64,000 bases of DNA from Sphingobacterium humi (GCF_009768885.1 NZ_WSQA01000005.1:124001-188000); one strand, 5' to 3'; shown: positions 7,821 through 16,348, counted from the stretch's first letter. The notes: generated by a model from the letters alone, not told the origin. A program made the numbers and translations.

Positions 7821-8559
7821 CTAATGCTGATTCAACTTTTTTACCTGCTTTTGTTAAAGATTCTACATAGCTGATGAGGGCTTCGCGCACGCGCTCCGGG
7901 CTGGTGAAGGCGTGTACGGGGTTGCTGAGGCCTTCAACAAGGTCGCCACCATTAGCGACAAAATCGTAGGTCGCTAATTTGTAAGTCTTATTGGGATCGA
8001 TCGCTTTGCCGTCGATTTTAAAATCAACCAGCTTCTTGTCTTTGATGATGATGCTGCTATTCCCGATCGGTTGGCCGTTTGTTTTCGCAATAAAGTGTGC
8101 CAAGGTCATCACATCGGAGCCTTTTAGCTCCAGGATGCAGATGTAATTCTCAAAAGGCATCAACTCGAAAATAGTGCGAACCGTTACATCGCCTTGCTTT
8201 ATGCTGCTGCGGATACCGTCTTTTGTGGCCATGGAGAAAGAAACCTCCGGGTCAATCTGGCGGCCAATCTGCAATAGCGCATCCACGAAGAAGTTGCTGA
8301 GCAGGGTTTCTGGGAGATTCCGATTATGAATCATAGGTGCTGCAGCAGTACCTATTACCCTGTTCATTTCTTGGTCGAGCTTTACTTTAAAGGGTTCGAT
8401 GTAATTTTTGATGCTGCTATCTTCAGCGATTGTGCTGTCGATGGCAATCATTTGTTTGTTATTGACTGCTGCTTGGTAATACGAGGATTTACACGAAGCA
8501 GTCAGTAGCAGGCTGGAAAACAACAGAAGGTTAACCACCCTTAGCTTAAATACTCCCAT
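7795..8559 (-). CDS. 5'-nucleotidase C-terminal-domain lipoprotein
   Basis: The 254-residue lipoprotein (signal and lipobox LLTASC near residue 23) consists of a 5'-nucleotidase C-terminal domain (about 60-240). That domain supplies the adenine and substrate pocket in UshA-like enzymes. Conserved segments are visible, such as NFFVDALLQIGRQ, MPFENYICILELKG and YKLATYDFVANGGD. It overlaps the catalytic-domain gene by 26 bp and precedes it, the reverse of the order in the fused enzymes. The layout suggests translational coupling and a two-subunit enzyme tethered by this lipoprotein. Confidence 0.85.
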   Translation of the reverse strand: MGVFKLRVVNLLLFSSLLLTASCKSSYYQAAVNNKQMIAIDSTIAEDSSIKNYIEPFKVKLDQEMNRVIGTAAAPMIHNRNLPETLLSNFFVDALLQIGRQIDPEVSFSMATKDGIRSSIKQGDVTVRTIFELMPFENYICILELKGSDVMTLAHFIAKTNGQPIGNSSIIIKDKKLVDFKIDGKAIDPNKTYKLATYDFVANGGDLVEGLSNPVHAFTSPERVREALISYVESLTKAGKKVESALDGRVKISE

Positions 8560-8695
8560 AGCGTGAAATTAATACGCAAAGGTATTAAGATTGGCGTAGA
8601 ATAAGAATTTATGCAGATTTAAAATCGCGGAAATGATAAAATATTAATCTTCTAGTGACGGGAATTTAATGGAGGAACGAGGAAAGGCTTAGAAA

Positions 8696-9940
8696 TCAAT
8701 TGTTTTCTCCCATTTTAAGCTTGTCTTCAAAGTAGCGTTCAATAAAATACCTGGAAAGCCCTAATACCGGACCGTTTTCACCGAGCTGTGAGACATGAAG
8801 TTCGCAGTTCTTGGAAATCTTACCCATGCTGTAGGTCTGGATCTGTTGCTGAATAGGGTTGGTGATTAAGGATGCGGCATTCGCGAAGGTTCCGGCAAGG
8901 ATAATGCATTCAGGGTTTAACACTTGCAGGAATTGCGCAATGGCCTTGCCTAGCTGAGAGCTGATATCCGATATTAATTCGATGGCGTATTGATCTCCGT
9001 CTGCGGCAGCACGTAGGATGTCGGTAGGGCGGAGGTCTTGGTCTTCAAACATATTCGTAATCAAGGTCGGGATGCCATTGGCAATGTCGGCTTTCGCGCG
9101 TTTCACCAGGGCAGTTCCGGAGGCTACCGTTTCCAGGCAACCACGTTTTCCGCAATAGCAGAGTTCGCCATCTTCCACAAAGCTGATATGTCCCATTTCT
9201 CCGGCGAAGCCATTTTTGCCGAGGAAAAGTTTTCCATTGGCGATAATACCTAAAGAAACTCCCCAATCCATTAAGATCACCAGACCATCGGCTCTGTTTC
9301 GCATGAGCCCGAAGTTCATTTCGGCGACCGATGCAATATTGATGTCGTTAGAGATTAAGATTGTTTTTCCGAATGCTTCCTCCAGGTGCTGTTGCAGGTT
9401 GAAGTTAGGTTCGTAAAAGAAGGTGTAGTTTTCCCCGTTGTCCTTATTAATAAGACCGGGCATCGAGATGGATAATCCGGATATTTGATTCCAGTCAATT
9501 TTCTCATCGCTTACATATTTTTTTACCAGATCAATAAAGGCAGGGAGGTTGCTTAAGTCACGACTTAAGCTCAAGGGATAGCGTTTTCCTTTTCCTAAGA
9601 AATTACAATTATTATCGATATAGTTTATTTTAAGGCCAAAGCGGTCCATTTCTATACATAATACACGAAAAAGTTCATCGCGCAATTCGTATAAGTTAGG
9701 TTTTCTTCCGCCGATCGATTCTCCACGTTCATGTTGAGTGATTAGGTTTTGGTCTAATAACTCAATGAGTAAGCTGTTTAAGGTGGGGAAGCTGAGGTCA
9801 AGGCTTGTCATTAATTCATTTACAGAAGCCTTGCCTTTTTCGTAAACAGCTTGTAACACCTTAAATTTCTTTTTTGCTGTTCGCGCTAGTTTTAGATTTT
9901 TATTCGTTGGATTAATAAATAGTTTTTCAACTGAATTCAT
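8696..9940 (-). CDS. ROK-family transcriptional regulator (NagC/XylR type)
   Basis: The 414-residue protein has an N-terminal winged HTH (about 25-85, with VNELMTSLDLSFPTLNSLL) followed by a sugar-kinase-like ROK domain. The ROK zinc site is complete: GHISFVEDGELCYCGKRGCLE, a His followed by the C-x-C-x4-C pattern. Kinase-type ATP-binding residues are only partly kept, as in repressors that sense a sugar or sugar phosphate. No target operon is obvious. The closest candidates are its own gene and the PQQ sugar dehydrogenase gene upstream. A long AT-rich leader lies in front of it. Confidence 0.88.
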   Translation of the reverse strand: MNSVEKLFINPTNKNLKLARTAKKKFKVLQAVYEKGKASVNELMTSLDLSFPTLNSLLIELLDQNLITQHERGESIGGRKPNLYELRDELFRVLCIEMDRFGLKINYIDNNCNFLGKGKRYPLSLSRDLSNLPAFIDLVKKYVSDEKIDWNQISGLSISMPGLINKDNGENYTFFYEPNFNLQQHLEEAFGKTILISNDINIASVAEMNFGLMRNRADGLVILMDWGVSLGIIANGKLFLGKNGFAGEMGHISFVEDGELCYCGKRGCLETVASGTALVKRAKADIANGIPTLITNMFEDQDLRPTDILRAAADGDQYAIELISDISSQLGKAIAQFLQVLNPECIILAGTFANAASLITNPIQQQIQTYSMGKISKNCELHVSQLGENGPVLGLSRYFIERYFEDKLKMGENN

Positions 9941-10423
9941 TGTATTTTTTGCTAAATATAGGATGGGTATTTATAGTATACGCCCTCACGTTGCTTAATA
10001 TAGGTTGTAATATTAATGATTTAAATTATAAAAATAGTTATATAATAATATTTTAATCATTATCAGGTGAGTAGTTTTTGATTCAAATATAAGTAAAAAT
10101 TAAACGAGTTTAAGTCTTATAAATTTAAAAATAACATATTTGTTTCTTAATATGAAAATATTAAGCATAAAGCCAGTTCTGTTTTCTTGCTTAGATTTGA
10201 TTTCATTCTTTAACTTTGTTAATAATTGTGTCAATAATACGGATTAAATATTAATTCCTACGGATAAAAATGAATATTTGAGCAATGAAATTAATCTCAG
10301 TTTAATATTTTTAAAATATTGACAGGGTTTATTGTTTTCAACGCGGGAAGAGTTACGTTGAATGGGAATTGTAATATTATCAGGATAATCGGATATAAAA
10401 GTCTTTTTTAGAATGCTAAATGC
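9941..10423. other. AT-rich gene-free region upstream of the ROK regulator
   Basis: About 480 bp of strongly AT-rich DNA carries no credible reading frame. On the minus strand a perfect -7 element (TATATTTG, complement of 10084-10091) lies about 140 nt before the ROK start, but no -33 TTTG is found at the right distance. It could hold the regulator's operators. I see no clear repeat. Confidence 0.4.
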
Positions 10424-10449
10424 AAAAAAGCCCGGGAACACCGGGCTTT
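10424..10449 (-). terminator. Rho-independent terminator of the PQQ dehydrogenase gene
   Basis: A perfect 9-bp GC-rich stem (10427-10435 and 10441-10449) with a 5-nt loop is followed on the minus strand by six Ts. Confidence 0.9.
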
Positions 10450-10470
10450 ATGGTAGCTTTTATAGCCTAA

Positions 10471-11727
10471 TTATTTTTTGTCAATTTTGTATAATTTTCC
10501 TGCGTCTGTAACGGCGTATAGGGCGCCATCCTTACTTTGGATAATATCGCGGAAGCGTTGGCCTTCGGAAAGTAATAATCTTTCTTCACCTACCACCTTA
10601 TTGTTTTCAATGACCAATCTGGCGATATGGGTGCTGCTTAAACCGGCAATAAATAGGTTGTTTTTCCATTCCGGTACATTGCTGCCGGTGTAGAAAGTCA
10701 TACCGCTAGGCGATAATACCGGATCCCAATAGTAAACAGGTTGTTCCAATCCTTCTTTTTGTTGTAGTGGAGGATTTCCTACCGGCCCACCTTTGTATTC
10801 AATACCGTAAGTAATGGTTGGCCATCCGTAATTCGTTCCGGCTTTAATGAGGTTGATCTCATCACCACCACGTGGGCCGAATTCTGAATCCCATAAATCA
10901 CCGGTTTCCGGATGGAAGGCCAAGCCTTGCACATTACGGTGACCGTAGCTATAGATTTCAGGTTTTGCATCGCCTTTTCCTTCAAACGGATTTCCAGCAA
11001 CCGGTTTTCCATCTTTCGTTATGCGAAGGATTTTTCCTAATGCAGAATTGAGCTGCTGTGCTTGCGGGCGGGTTTCCAAATCGGAGCGCTCACCGGTTGA
11101 TACAAATAGATTTCCAGCCTTATCGAATAAGATGCGTCCACCGAAGTGCAGATTTCCAGCATAGGACGGAAGCGCTTGATAGATCACTGTAGATCCTTCT
11201 AAGGATTTCTCATCTGCAGAAAGGGTCGCTTTGGCTACGGCTGTATGGTTTTTGCCATCAGCTGTAGGTTCTGAAAACGTATAATATACCGTTCTGTTTG
11301 AGGCGAAATCAGGGTCGATGGTAATGCCTAGTAAACCACCTTGACCATCTGTTGCTGGTTTTAGGGCACCGTTAATAGGCTCGCCGAGCTTTCCTGCAGC
11401 CAGGTCCATTAAACGTAATGTACCGTTCTTCTCCGTGATCAGGAGTTTGCCGTTCGGCAATTCCACGATTCCCCAAGGCTGTTTAAGGCCTTCGGCAATC
11501 ACTTTGCCCTCAAAGGGGGTGTTTGTTTTTACGCCTGCAATGCGGGTTTGCCCCTCGAAAGCAGGTTTGTAGTCTGTATTGGCTTTATTCTTTTCTACGG
11601 GAGGCAGCTTGGTCGTGTCTTGTGTAGTGCTATCCTGCGGGTTATTTGCCGCAGAGTTTGCTCCATTACAAGCCATGAAGCTCGTCGTGACAGCGCAGAA
11701 AAGAATTTTTGAAAGATGTTTATTCAT
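10471..11727 (-). CDS. PQQ-dependent sugar dehydrogenase-like lipoprotein
   Basis: The 418-residue exported protein belongs to the glucose/sorbosone dehydrogenase (soluble aldose dehydrogenase) family, a six-bladed beta-propeller that binds PQQ and calcium. A lipobox (FMAC, Cys20) predicts a lipoprotein, followed by a low-complexity linker. Family blocks are clear: LKQPWGIVELPNGKLLITEK, DGQGGLLGITIDPDF, NLHFGGRILFDKAGNLFVSTGER, YSYGHRNVQGLAFHP and EFGPRGGDEINLI. Family members oxidise aldoses and pass electrons to the respiratory chain. No PQQ biosynthesis genes lie nearby, so cofactor supply may be external. Confidence 0.88.
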   Translation of the reverse strand: MNKHLSKILFCAVTTSFMACNGANSAANNPQDSTTQDTTKLPPVEKNKANTDYKPAFEGQTRIAGVKTNTPFEGKVIAEGLKQPWGIVELPNGKLLITEKNGTLRLMDLAAGKLGEPINGALKPATDGQGGLLGITIDPDFASNRTVYYTFSEPTADGKNHTAVAKATLSADEKSLEGSTVIYQALPSYAGNLHFGGRILFDKAGNLFVSTGERSDLETRPQAQQLNSALGKILRITKDGKPVAGNPFEGKGDAKPEIYSYGHRNVQGLAFHPETGDLWDSEFGPRGGDEINLIKAGTNYGWPTITYGIEYKGGPVGNPPLQQKEGLEQPVYYWDPVLSPSGMTFYTGSNVPEWKNNLFIAGLSSTHIARLVIENNKVVGEERLLLSEGQRFRDIIQSKDGALYAVTDAGKLYKIDKK

Positions 11728-11748
11728 GTGTAATGTGTTTATATGGGT

Positions 11749-12315
11749 TTAGTTGAATTCAGGTCTCTTCGGGAAATTGGCCACATGCGCATATTTAGGG
11801 CCCATGCTAATGATGGCTTCCTTCCAAAGGTCTTCTCCGTCGGTAATAAAGGCCAAGTCGATATTAAAAGAGTTGTGTACCGCCCAAGAGTTAAGCTTTA
11901 TTTCTTCGTTCAGCTGTCCCGGCGACCAGCCTGAATAGCCTAAGAATAATTTTACCTCTTCGGATCCTATTTCCTCCTCCTTTAGCAATTCTTTCAGTTT
12001 TTCAAAGTCGCCACCCCAATACAGGTCGTCTTGAATATGATTGCCACTTAATAGCTTGTCATAGGCTTTATGCACAAAGAACAGCGCGTCTCCCTCTACG
12101 GGGCCGCCGAAATACAAAGGGATATCCACATTTTCCATGCCATCGAGTACATCAGAGAGGTACAGCACAGAGCGGTGGTTCAATATTAAGCCGACGGTTC
12201 CACTTTCTTCTTCGTGTTCACAAAGCAAGACAACCGAGCGCTCAAAATTCTGATCCAGCATAAAGGGTTCTGAGAGTATTAAGCTTCCGCGTTTTGGTAT
12301 GAATTCGTTGAACAT
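11749..12315 (-). CDS. YqgE/AlgH family protein
   Basis: The 188-residue cytosolic protein has the characteristic family opening (GSLILSEPFMLDQNFERSVVLLCEH, of which SEPFMLDQNFERSVVLL is the core), the GLILN segment, and the C-terminal FLGYSGWSPGQLNEEI block. YqgE proteins are widely conserved. Their biochemical function is unsettled despite the old link to alginate regulation (AlgH). The gene is divergent from pdxH; on the minus strand a perfect -7 element, TAAATTTG (complement of 12338-12345), lies 22 nt before the start. Confidence 0.9.
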   Translation of the reverse strand: MFNEFIPKRGSLILSEPFMLDQNFERSVVLLCEHEEESGTVGLILNHRSVLYLSDVLDGMENVDIPLYFGGPVEGDALFFVHKAYDKLLSGNHIQDDLYWGGDFEKLKELLKEEEIGSEEVKLFLGYSGWSPGQLNEEIKLNSWAVHNSFNIDLAFITDGEDLWKEAIISMGPKYAHVANFPKRPEFN

Positions 12316-12419
12316 AAGTATGAACCTGTTAGTCTATCAAATTTATATAATATTGTTGTAAATCGTATAAAAAGGTCAATTATTTTCTGTAATGAAGCCT
12401 TAAAAGCTAGAGAATTGGT

Positions 12420-12427
12420 TAAGTTTG
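12420..12427 (+). promoter_or_regulatory. -7 element before the pdxH-nuoC-nuoD operon
   Basis: TAAGTTTG matches TAnnTTTG and ends 19 nt before the pdxH ATG. No TTTG is found at the -33 position, so the assignment is tentative. Confidence 0.35.
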
Positions 12428-12446
12428 TATGAAATAATTTGTCACT

Positions 12447-13097
12447 ATGTCTATTCAACACACCGCCATAGCGGCCATTCGGCAAGACTATGCGCTAAGC
12501 AGTTTAAGCGAGCTGGACGTTTTGGGAAATCCCCTAAATCAGTTTGAGAAATGGTTTAATGAAGCTATCCGTAGCGAAGTTGTGGAAGTGAATGCGATGG
12601 TCCTTTCGACTGTCTCCAGCGACCTGCAACCTTCCTCGCGGATTGTGTTGTTGAAAGACCTGAGTGCTGCAGGTTTTAGTTTCTTCACGAATTACGATAG
12701 CCGTAAGGGTGCCGAGATGTTGGAAAATCCGAAGGTCAGCTGCTTGTTCTTCTGGCCTGAATTACAACGTCAGGTTCGCATCGAAGGGGAGGTGTCGCGC
12801 CTTCCGGAGGCCGATTCGGATGAGTATTTCGCTTCTCGTCCGCGCGGTTCGCAGATAGGGGCGGTGGCATCGGCGCAGAGCCAGGTGTTGCCCGATCGGC
12901 GTACCTTGGAGGAGCGTGTTGAAGCCTTAACTGCCGCCTTTGGCGATGGGCCCATTCCACGTCCTCAACATTGGGGAGGCTATTTGCTGAGTCCACATCG
13001 TATGGAGTTTTGGCAAGGCCGCAGCAGTCGTTTGCACGACCGCATTGTGTATTTAAAAAATCAGGAAGACTGGACCATTAAACGAATTTCCCCTTAA
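12447..13097 (+). CDS. pdxH: Pyridoxamine 5'-phosphate oxidase
   Basis: PdxH oxidises pyridoxamine- or pyridoxine-5'-phosphate to pyridoxal phosphate using FMN, the last step of vitamin B6 salvage. The 216-residue length is standard. Family blocks are SRIVLLKDLSAAGFSFFTNY (FMN phosphate binding), SCLFFWPELQRQVRIEGEV, and the C-terminal signature PHRMEFWQGRSSRLHDRI (about 186-203). The stop lies 3 bp before nuoC, so the three genes form an operon headed by pdxH. That is an unusual partner for complex I genes. Confidence 0.95.
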   Translation: MSIQHTAIAAIRQDYALSSLSELDVLGNPLNQFEKWFNEAIRSEVVEVNAMVLSTVSSDLQPSSRIVLLKDLSAAGFSFFTNYDSRKGAEMLENPKVSCLFFWPELQRQVRIEGEVSRLPEADSDEYFASRPRGSQIGAVASAQSQVLPDRRTLEERVEALTAAFGDGPIPRPQHWGGYLLSPHRMEFWQGRSSRLHDRIVYLKNQEDWTIKRISP

Positions 13098-13100
13098 GCA

Positions 13101-13592
13101 ATGATAGAAAAAATCTATTCCAGCCTGGAAAAACACATCCATCCCGATGCGGTACAGTCCCTGGAAACCAGCGGGCTGCAACCGGCCATCTACCTAAACC
13201 CGCAGTATCTGAAACAAGTATGTTATTTCCTTCGGGATACCGAGGGTTATTATTTCGATTTCCTAGCCGATATTGCTGCGGTTGATTATTATCCCGAGCC
13301 TTATTTCGAGCTGGTGTATCACCTCACGTCCATTCCCTATCAACAGCAGTTGGTTTTAAAAGTGAAACTGGAGAACAATCGTTCCTCGGAAGAGCTGCCG
13401 ACGGCGCCTTCGGTTTCCGAGGTTTGGCGAACAGCTGATTGGCATGAACGAGAGGCTTTTGATTTAATGGGGATTTATTTTGAAGGGCATCCTGATCTAC
13501 GTCGCATTTTAATGCCCGACGATTGGCAAGGCTATCCCTTACGGAAAGATTATCAGGATCCGGAAACCTATCATGGTATTTCAGTAAAGTAA
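13101..13592 (+). CDS. nuoC: NADH-quinone oxidoreductase subunit C
   Basis: NuoC is a peripheral-arm (connecting-module) subunit of respiratory complex I that packs against NuoD. The 163-residue protein carries the 30-kDa subunit signature near the C-terminus: [20 protein letters not shown], then [19 protein letters not shown]. The gene lies between pdxH and nuoD with 1-3 bp spacing. No nuoA, nuoB or nuoE-N gene is nearby, so this is an isolated nuoC-nuoD pair within this window. Confidence 0.93.
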   Translation: MIEKIYSSLEKHIHPDAVQSLETSGLQPAIYLNPQYLKQVCYFLRDTEGYYFDFLADIAAVDYYPEPYFELVYHLTSIPYQQQLVLKVKLENNRSSEELPTAPSVSEVWRTADWHEREAFDLMGIYFEGHPDLRRILMPDDWQGYPLRKDYQDPETYHGISVK

Positions 13593-13593
13593 C

Positions 13594-14790
13594 ATGGGCA
13601 ACGAAAAGTATCAAGCCGGTCTCGCGCAATACCGGGAAAAAATAGCCGCTGTTTCCGCGCAGGAAATGGTCATCAATATGGGGCCACAGCACCCCTCCAC
13701 GCATGGTGTATTGCGTTTAGAGCTGATCACCGACGGGGAAATTGTTAAAGAAATTATTCCGCATTTGGGCTATCTGCATCGCTGTTTTGATAAGCATGCC
13801 GAATCCATAAATTATACCAAGAGCATTCCCTTTACCGATCGCCTCGACTACCTGGCATCGATGAACAATAGCCATGCCTTTGTGATGGGCGTCGAGCGGA
13901 TGCTGGGTTTGGATCAAAAGATCCCCAAGCGGGTTGAATATATTCGGGTGTTGGTCTGCGAATTGAATCGCATCGCCTCCCACCTTATTGCCATCGGTAC
14001 CTATGGTATCGATATTGGCGCTTTTACGCCTTTTATGTGGTGCTTCCGCGATCGGGAACATATCATGAATATGCTGGAATGGGCTTCCGGCTCTAGGATG
14101 TTGTATAATTACATCTGGATTGGTGGCTTGTTCTACGATGTGCCCGTGCAGTTTGAGGAACGCTGTAAAGAGTTTATCCATTATTTCAAACCCAAGTTGG
14201 TAGAGCTGGATGAGCTCCTTTCCAATAATCAGATCTTTATTTCCCGTACCGCCAATATTGGTGTATTGCCTGCCGATGTCGCTATTAATTACGGTTGTTC
14301 CGGACCTATGCTTCGCGCATCCGGTATTAAATGGGATTTGCGCCGCGTCGATGGCTACTCGGTATACCCCGAGCTGGATTTCGATATCCCGGTTGGAAAA
14401 GGGGAGATGGGAAGCCTTGGCGACTGCTGGGATCGCTATCAAGTGCGCGTCGAAGAAGTGAAGCAATCAGTGAAAATTATCGAGCAATGCTTAGATCGTT
14501 TGCTAAGTGATTATAAGCGGACGGTTGATTTTGATCCGCGCGCTTTAGTGCCGAAAAAGGTCAATTTAAAAGCACAGGATTATTATGTGCGTGCTGAAAA
14601 TCCAAAAGGCGAGCTCGGGTTTTATTTTGTGACTGCCGATAAAACAGATGTTCCGAAACGGGTAAAGGCCAGAGGGCCAAGCTTTAATAACTTGTCGGTA
14701 TTGCCGGAGTTAGGCAAAGGGGTATTGATTGCAGATTTGATAGCCATCCTGGGTTCCATCGATATTGTGCTTGGTGAGGTCGATAGGTAA
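13594..14790 (+). CDS. nuoD: NADH-quinone oxidoreductase subunit D
   Basis: NuoD is the 49-kDa subunit that, with NuoB, builds the quinone-binding cavity of complex I. The 398-residue protein has the family opening [17 protein letters not shown] (about 28-44), the HRCFDKHAE block, [15 protein letters not shown], and the C-terminal [17 protein letters not shown]. It is full length and shows no sign of decay. It ends the operon, and a strong terminator lies about 100 bp downstream. The missing partner genes must be elsewhere or absent. Confidence 0.95.
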   Translation: MGNEKYQAGLAQYREKIAAVSAQEMVINMGPQHPSTHGVLRLELITDGEIVKEIIPHLGYLHRCFDKHAESINYTKSIPFTDRLDYLASMNNSHAFVMGVERMLGLDQKIPKRVEYIRVLVCELNRIASHLIAIGTYGIDIGAFTPFMWCFRDREHIMNMLEWASGSRMLYNYIWIGGLFYDVPVQFEERCKEFIHYFKPKLVELDELLSNNQIFISRTANIGVLPADVAINYGCSGPMLRASGIKWDLRRVDGYSVYPELDFDIPVGKGEMGSLGDCWDRYQVRVEEVKQSVKIIEQCLDRLLSDYKRTVDFDPRALVPKKVNLKAQDYYVRAENPKGELGFYFVTADKTDVPKRVKARGPSFNNLSVLPELGKGVLIADLIAILGSIDIVLGEVDR

Positions 14791-14842
14791 ATAAAACACG
14801 CAAAAAAACGCAAAAAAGATTAGGACTTATTAGTTTTATTCC

Positions 14843-14850
14843 TATCTTTG
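14843..14850 (+). promoter_or_regulatory. Isolated -7-like element in the nuoD 3' region
   Basis: TATCTTTG is a perfect TAnnTTTG match lying between the nuoD stop and the terminator at 14888. No -33 TTTG is present. It could start a short transcript of about 65-70 nt, or be chance. Confidence 0.25.
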
Positions 14851-14887
14851 CTGTCTCATAATTTAAGTTTATAATTGGTTAATAGTT

Positions 14888-14925
14888 AGGGTTGCAATTG
14901 CCAGATTGCAACCCTTTCTCTTTTT
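14888..14925 (+). terminator. Rho-independent terminator of pdxH-nuoC-nuoD
   Basis: A perfect 11-bp stem (14888-14898 and 14905-14915) with a 6-nt loop is followed by a pyrimidine run ending in five Ts. Confidence 0.9.
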
Positions 14926-15046
14926 ATGCGTGTTTATGACGGATGTTGATTGTCCCTTTCCCTTACTTTGCTAGCTTCCTTTTTCTGATATGATTATTTT
15001 ATAAGCTAATTATCTCCTTTTTTTATTCCCTATATGAGCCCACTTG

Positions 15047-15600
15047 AAAGGGGCTTGATACGGGTGTGAAAGGGGAGTGAAAGGGGTGAGAAAGGGGGAT
15101 GTGAGATAGGAGGTATGAGCATGTCGTGACGTCATCGTTTTTGTCGCCGTTTTGTCATCGTTTTGATATCGTTTTGTCATGGTGAGCGGAGTCGAACCAC
15201 GAACGACTGGTACGTCAGTGCAATCATTAATATTAATACCTCTGCTTTTCAGTTTAAAAAAGTATGATTAATAAACGTGCTAAATGTTGTTGATCATATT
15301 GATGCACTAATCGTTCGCTTCCGGTACCAATGACATGTTTGTGGAAAGCGCTGTAAATAAGGTTGTTATATATTTTGGTTTGTATTGACGTACCAATCGT
15401 TCGACTCCGCTACCAATGACATGTTTTTGTAACGGGCTGTTAATAAGATTGTTAGGTATTGCTGATTGTATTGACGTACCAGTCGTTCGACTCCGCTCAC
15501 GATGACAGCACCATGATAAAACGGTGACAAAACCGTGGTAAACTGATGATAAACTGATGACAAAAGGGTCCCAGCTAACGACGACAGCACGATGATCGCA
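15047..15600. repeat. Composite intergenic element, copy A (11-bp-periodic)
   Basis: This non-coding block lies between the convergent genes nuoD and 15665. In order it holds: a G-rich array with AAAGGGG at 15047, 15069, 15080 and 15091; four 11- to 12-mers of the GTCATCGTTTT type (15131-15175); an inverted core (15176-15220); three 86-bp tandem units, each ending in the opposite-strand core (cores at 15299-15334, 15385-15420, 15471-15506); and a run of 11-mers of the AAAACGGTGAC type (15496-15596) that is the reverse complement of the left array. A second copy lies at 60491-60790. No reading frame or transposase is present. Confidence 0.85.
15249..15506. repeat. Three 86-bp tandem repeats inside copy A
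   Basis: Units 15249-15334, 15335-15420 and 15421-15506 align without gaps. The last two agree at about 80 percent of positions and the first is more diverged. Each ends in the core TTGACGTACCARTCGTTCG followed by a CTCCGCT-like tail and ATGAC. Confidence 0.8.
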
Positions 15601-15637
15601 TTAAAAAATGCCTTGGCATTTTACATCCAAGGCATTT
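15601..15637 (-). terminator. Rho-independent terminator of the 15665 gene
   Basis: A perfect 11-bp stem (15606-15616 and 15627-15637) is followed on the minus strand by a run of Ts (complement of 15603-15608). Confidence 0.85.
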
Positions 15638-15664
15638 CATTTTAATATTTTTCTTTAACCCCTT

Positions 15665-16348
15665 TTACTGTTTTTTGAATTTGGCATACGCATCCAAAAT
15701 ATAAGCGGTTAAATCTTCTTTGCGGGCCTGTTTAACAAACTCATAGCTAGGTCTGTATTTATCTTTAAATAAGGCCAGTTGATCATTTGGGAGTTTTATT
15801 AAGGACAAAATCAGCTCATTGGTAAATACGCGATCAACCATGCGTTGTTCTTGTTCCAGTTCCAACACGCGGATGCTGTTGCGGGCAATCTTGGCTTCTT
15901 TGCCAAATAGGCGCGAAGGAGAGATGCGTAAGCCACCTCTGGTTTTACTGGTTTCTACCGCCTGACTATTGTTTTTCGCTTTGGCGATTTCCATGTTTAA
16001 GCGGCTGTCGGTCATTCTGCTTACGGTTACTTCATCGATACGGATGATGCTCTTATCGCGAATCAGGTAGATTCGTGACACGCCATCCTGGTATACGAAA
16101 GCGGTATCTCGCTCGTAGCCTTTGGCGTGCAGCACCAGGTAATCATTTTTCTGGCCGGGAATGGTAAAACTACCATCGGCATTACTACGTACAGATTTCT
16201 TGTTTTGCAGGTTCTCAATTAATACATCAGACAGGCGTTGGCTGCTTTGCAGATCGAAAACCAGGCCTTTTATTTCCTGGGCGGAACCATACATCCAGCT
16301 GCCTAACAACAACAGGGTACAGATGAGGATATGTTTGCTATTTTTCAT
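15665..16348 (-). CDS. Secreted carboxypeptidase-regulatory-like domain protein
   Basis: The 227-residue protein has a Sec signal peptide (cleavage near SAQ, about residue 24) and a CarboxypepD_reg-like beta-sandwich domain (about 25-100): EIKGLVFDLQSSQRLSDVLI, NADGSFTIPG, and a hydrophobic strand LVLHAKGYERDT. The C-terminal half is helical and basic with no recognised domain. Such domains in Bacteroidota often sit on outer-membrane receptors, but here no barrel follows. It is 2 bp or less from the M1 peptidase gene and is probably cotranscribed with it, suggesting a joint role in envelope peptide handling. The function is unknown. Confidence 0.75.
   Translation of the reverse strand: MKNSKHILICTLLLLGSWMYGSAQEIKGLVFDLQSSQRLSDVLIENLQNKKSVRSNADGSFTIPGQKNDYLVLHAKGYERDTAFVYQDGVSRIYLIRDKSIIRIDEVTVSRMTDSRLNMEIAKAKNNSQAVETSKTRGGLRISPSRLFGKEAKIARNSIRVLELEQEQRMVDRVFTNELILSLIKLPNDQLALFKDKYRPSYEFVKQARKEDLTAYILDAYAKFKKQ

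Noticed and set aside
13717..14466. Long minus-strand frame antisense to nuoD (249 codons).
   Set aside because: nuoD is certain. Long antisense frames are a by-product of its codon bias, and the product shows no domain.
15176..15220. tRNA-like 3' end in the repeat core (minus strand shows a GGTTCGACTCC T-arm-like run followed shortly by CACCA).
   Set aside because: No anticodon or D arm and no acceptor pairing could be built around it, and the same core occurs in opposite orientation several times. It may only be chance resemblance.
15249..15506. 86-bp tandem units as a CRISPR array.
   Set aside because: The units are similar along their whole length, with no alternation of constant repeats and unique spacers, and no cas genes are nearby.
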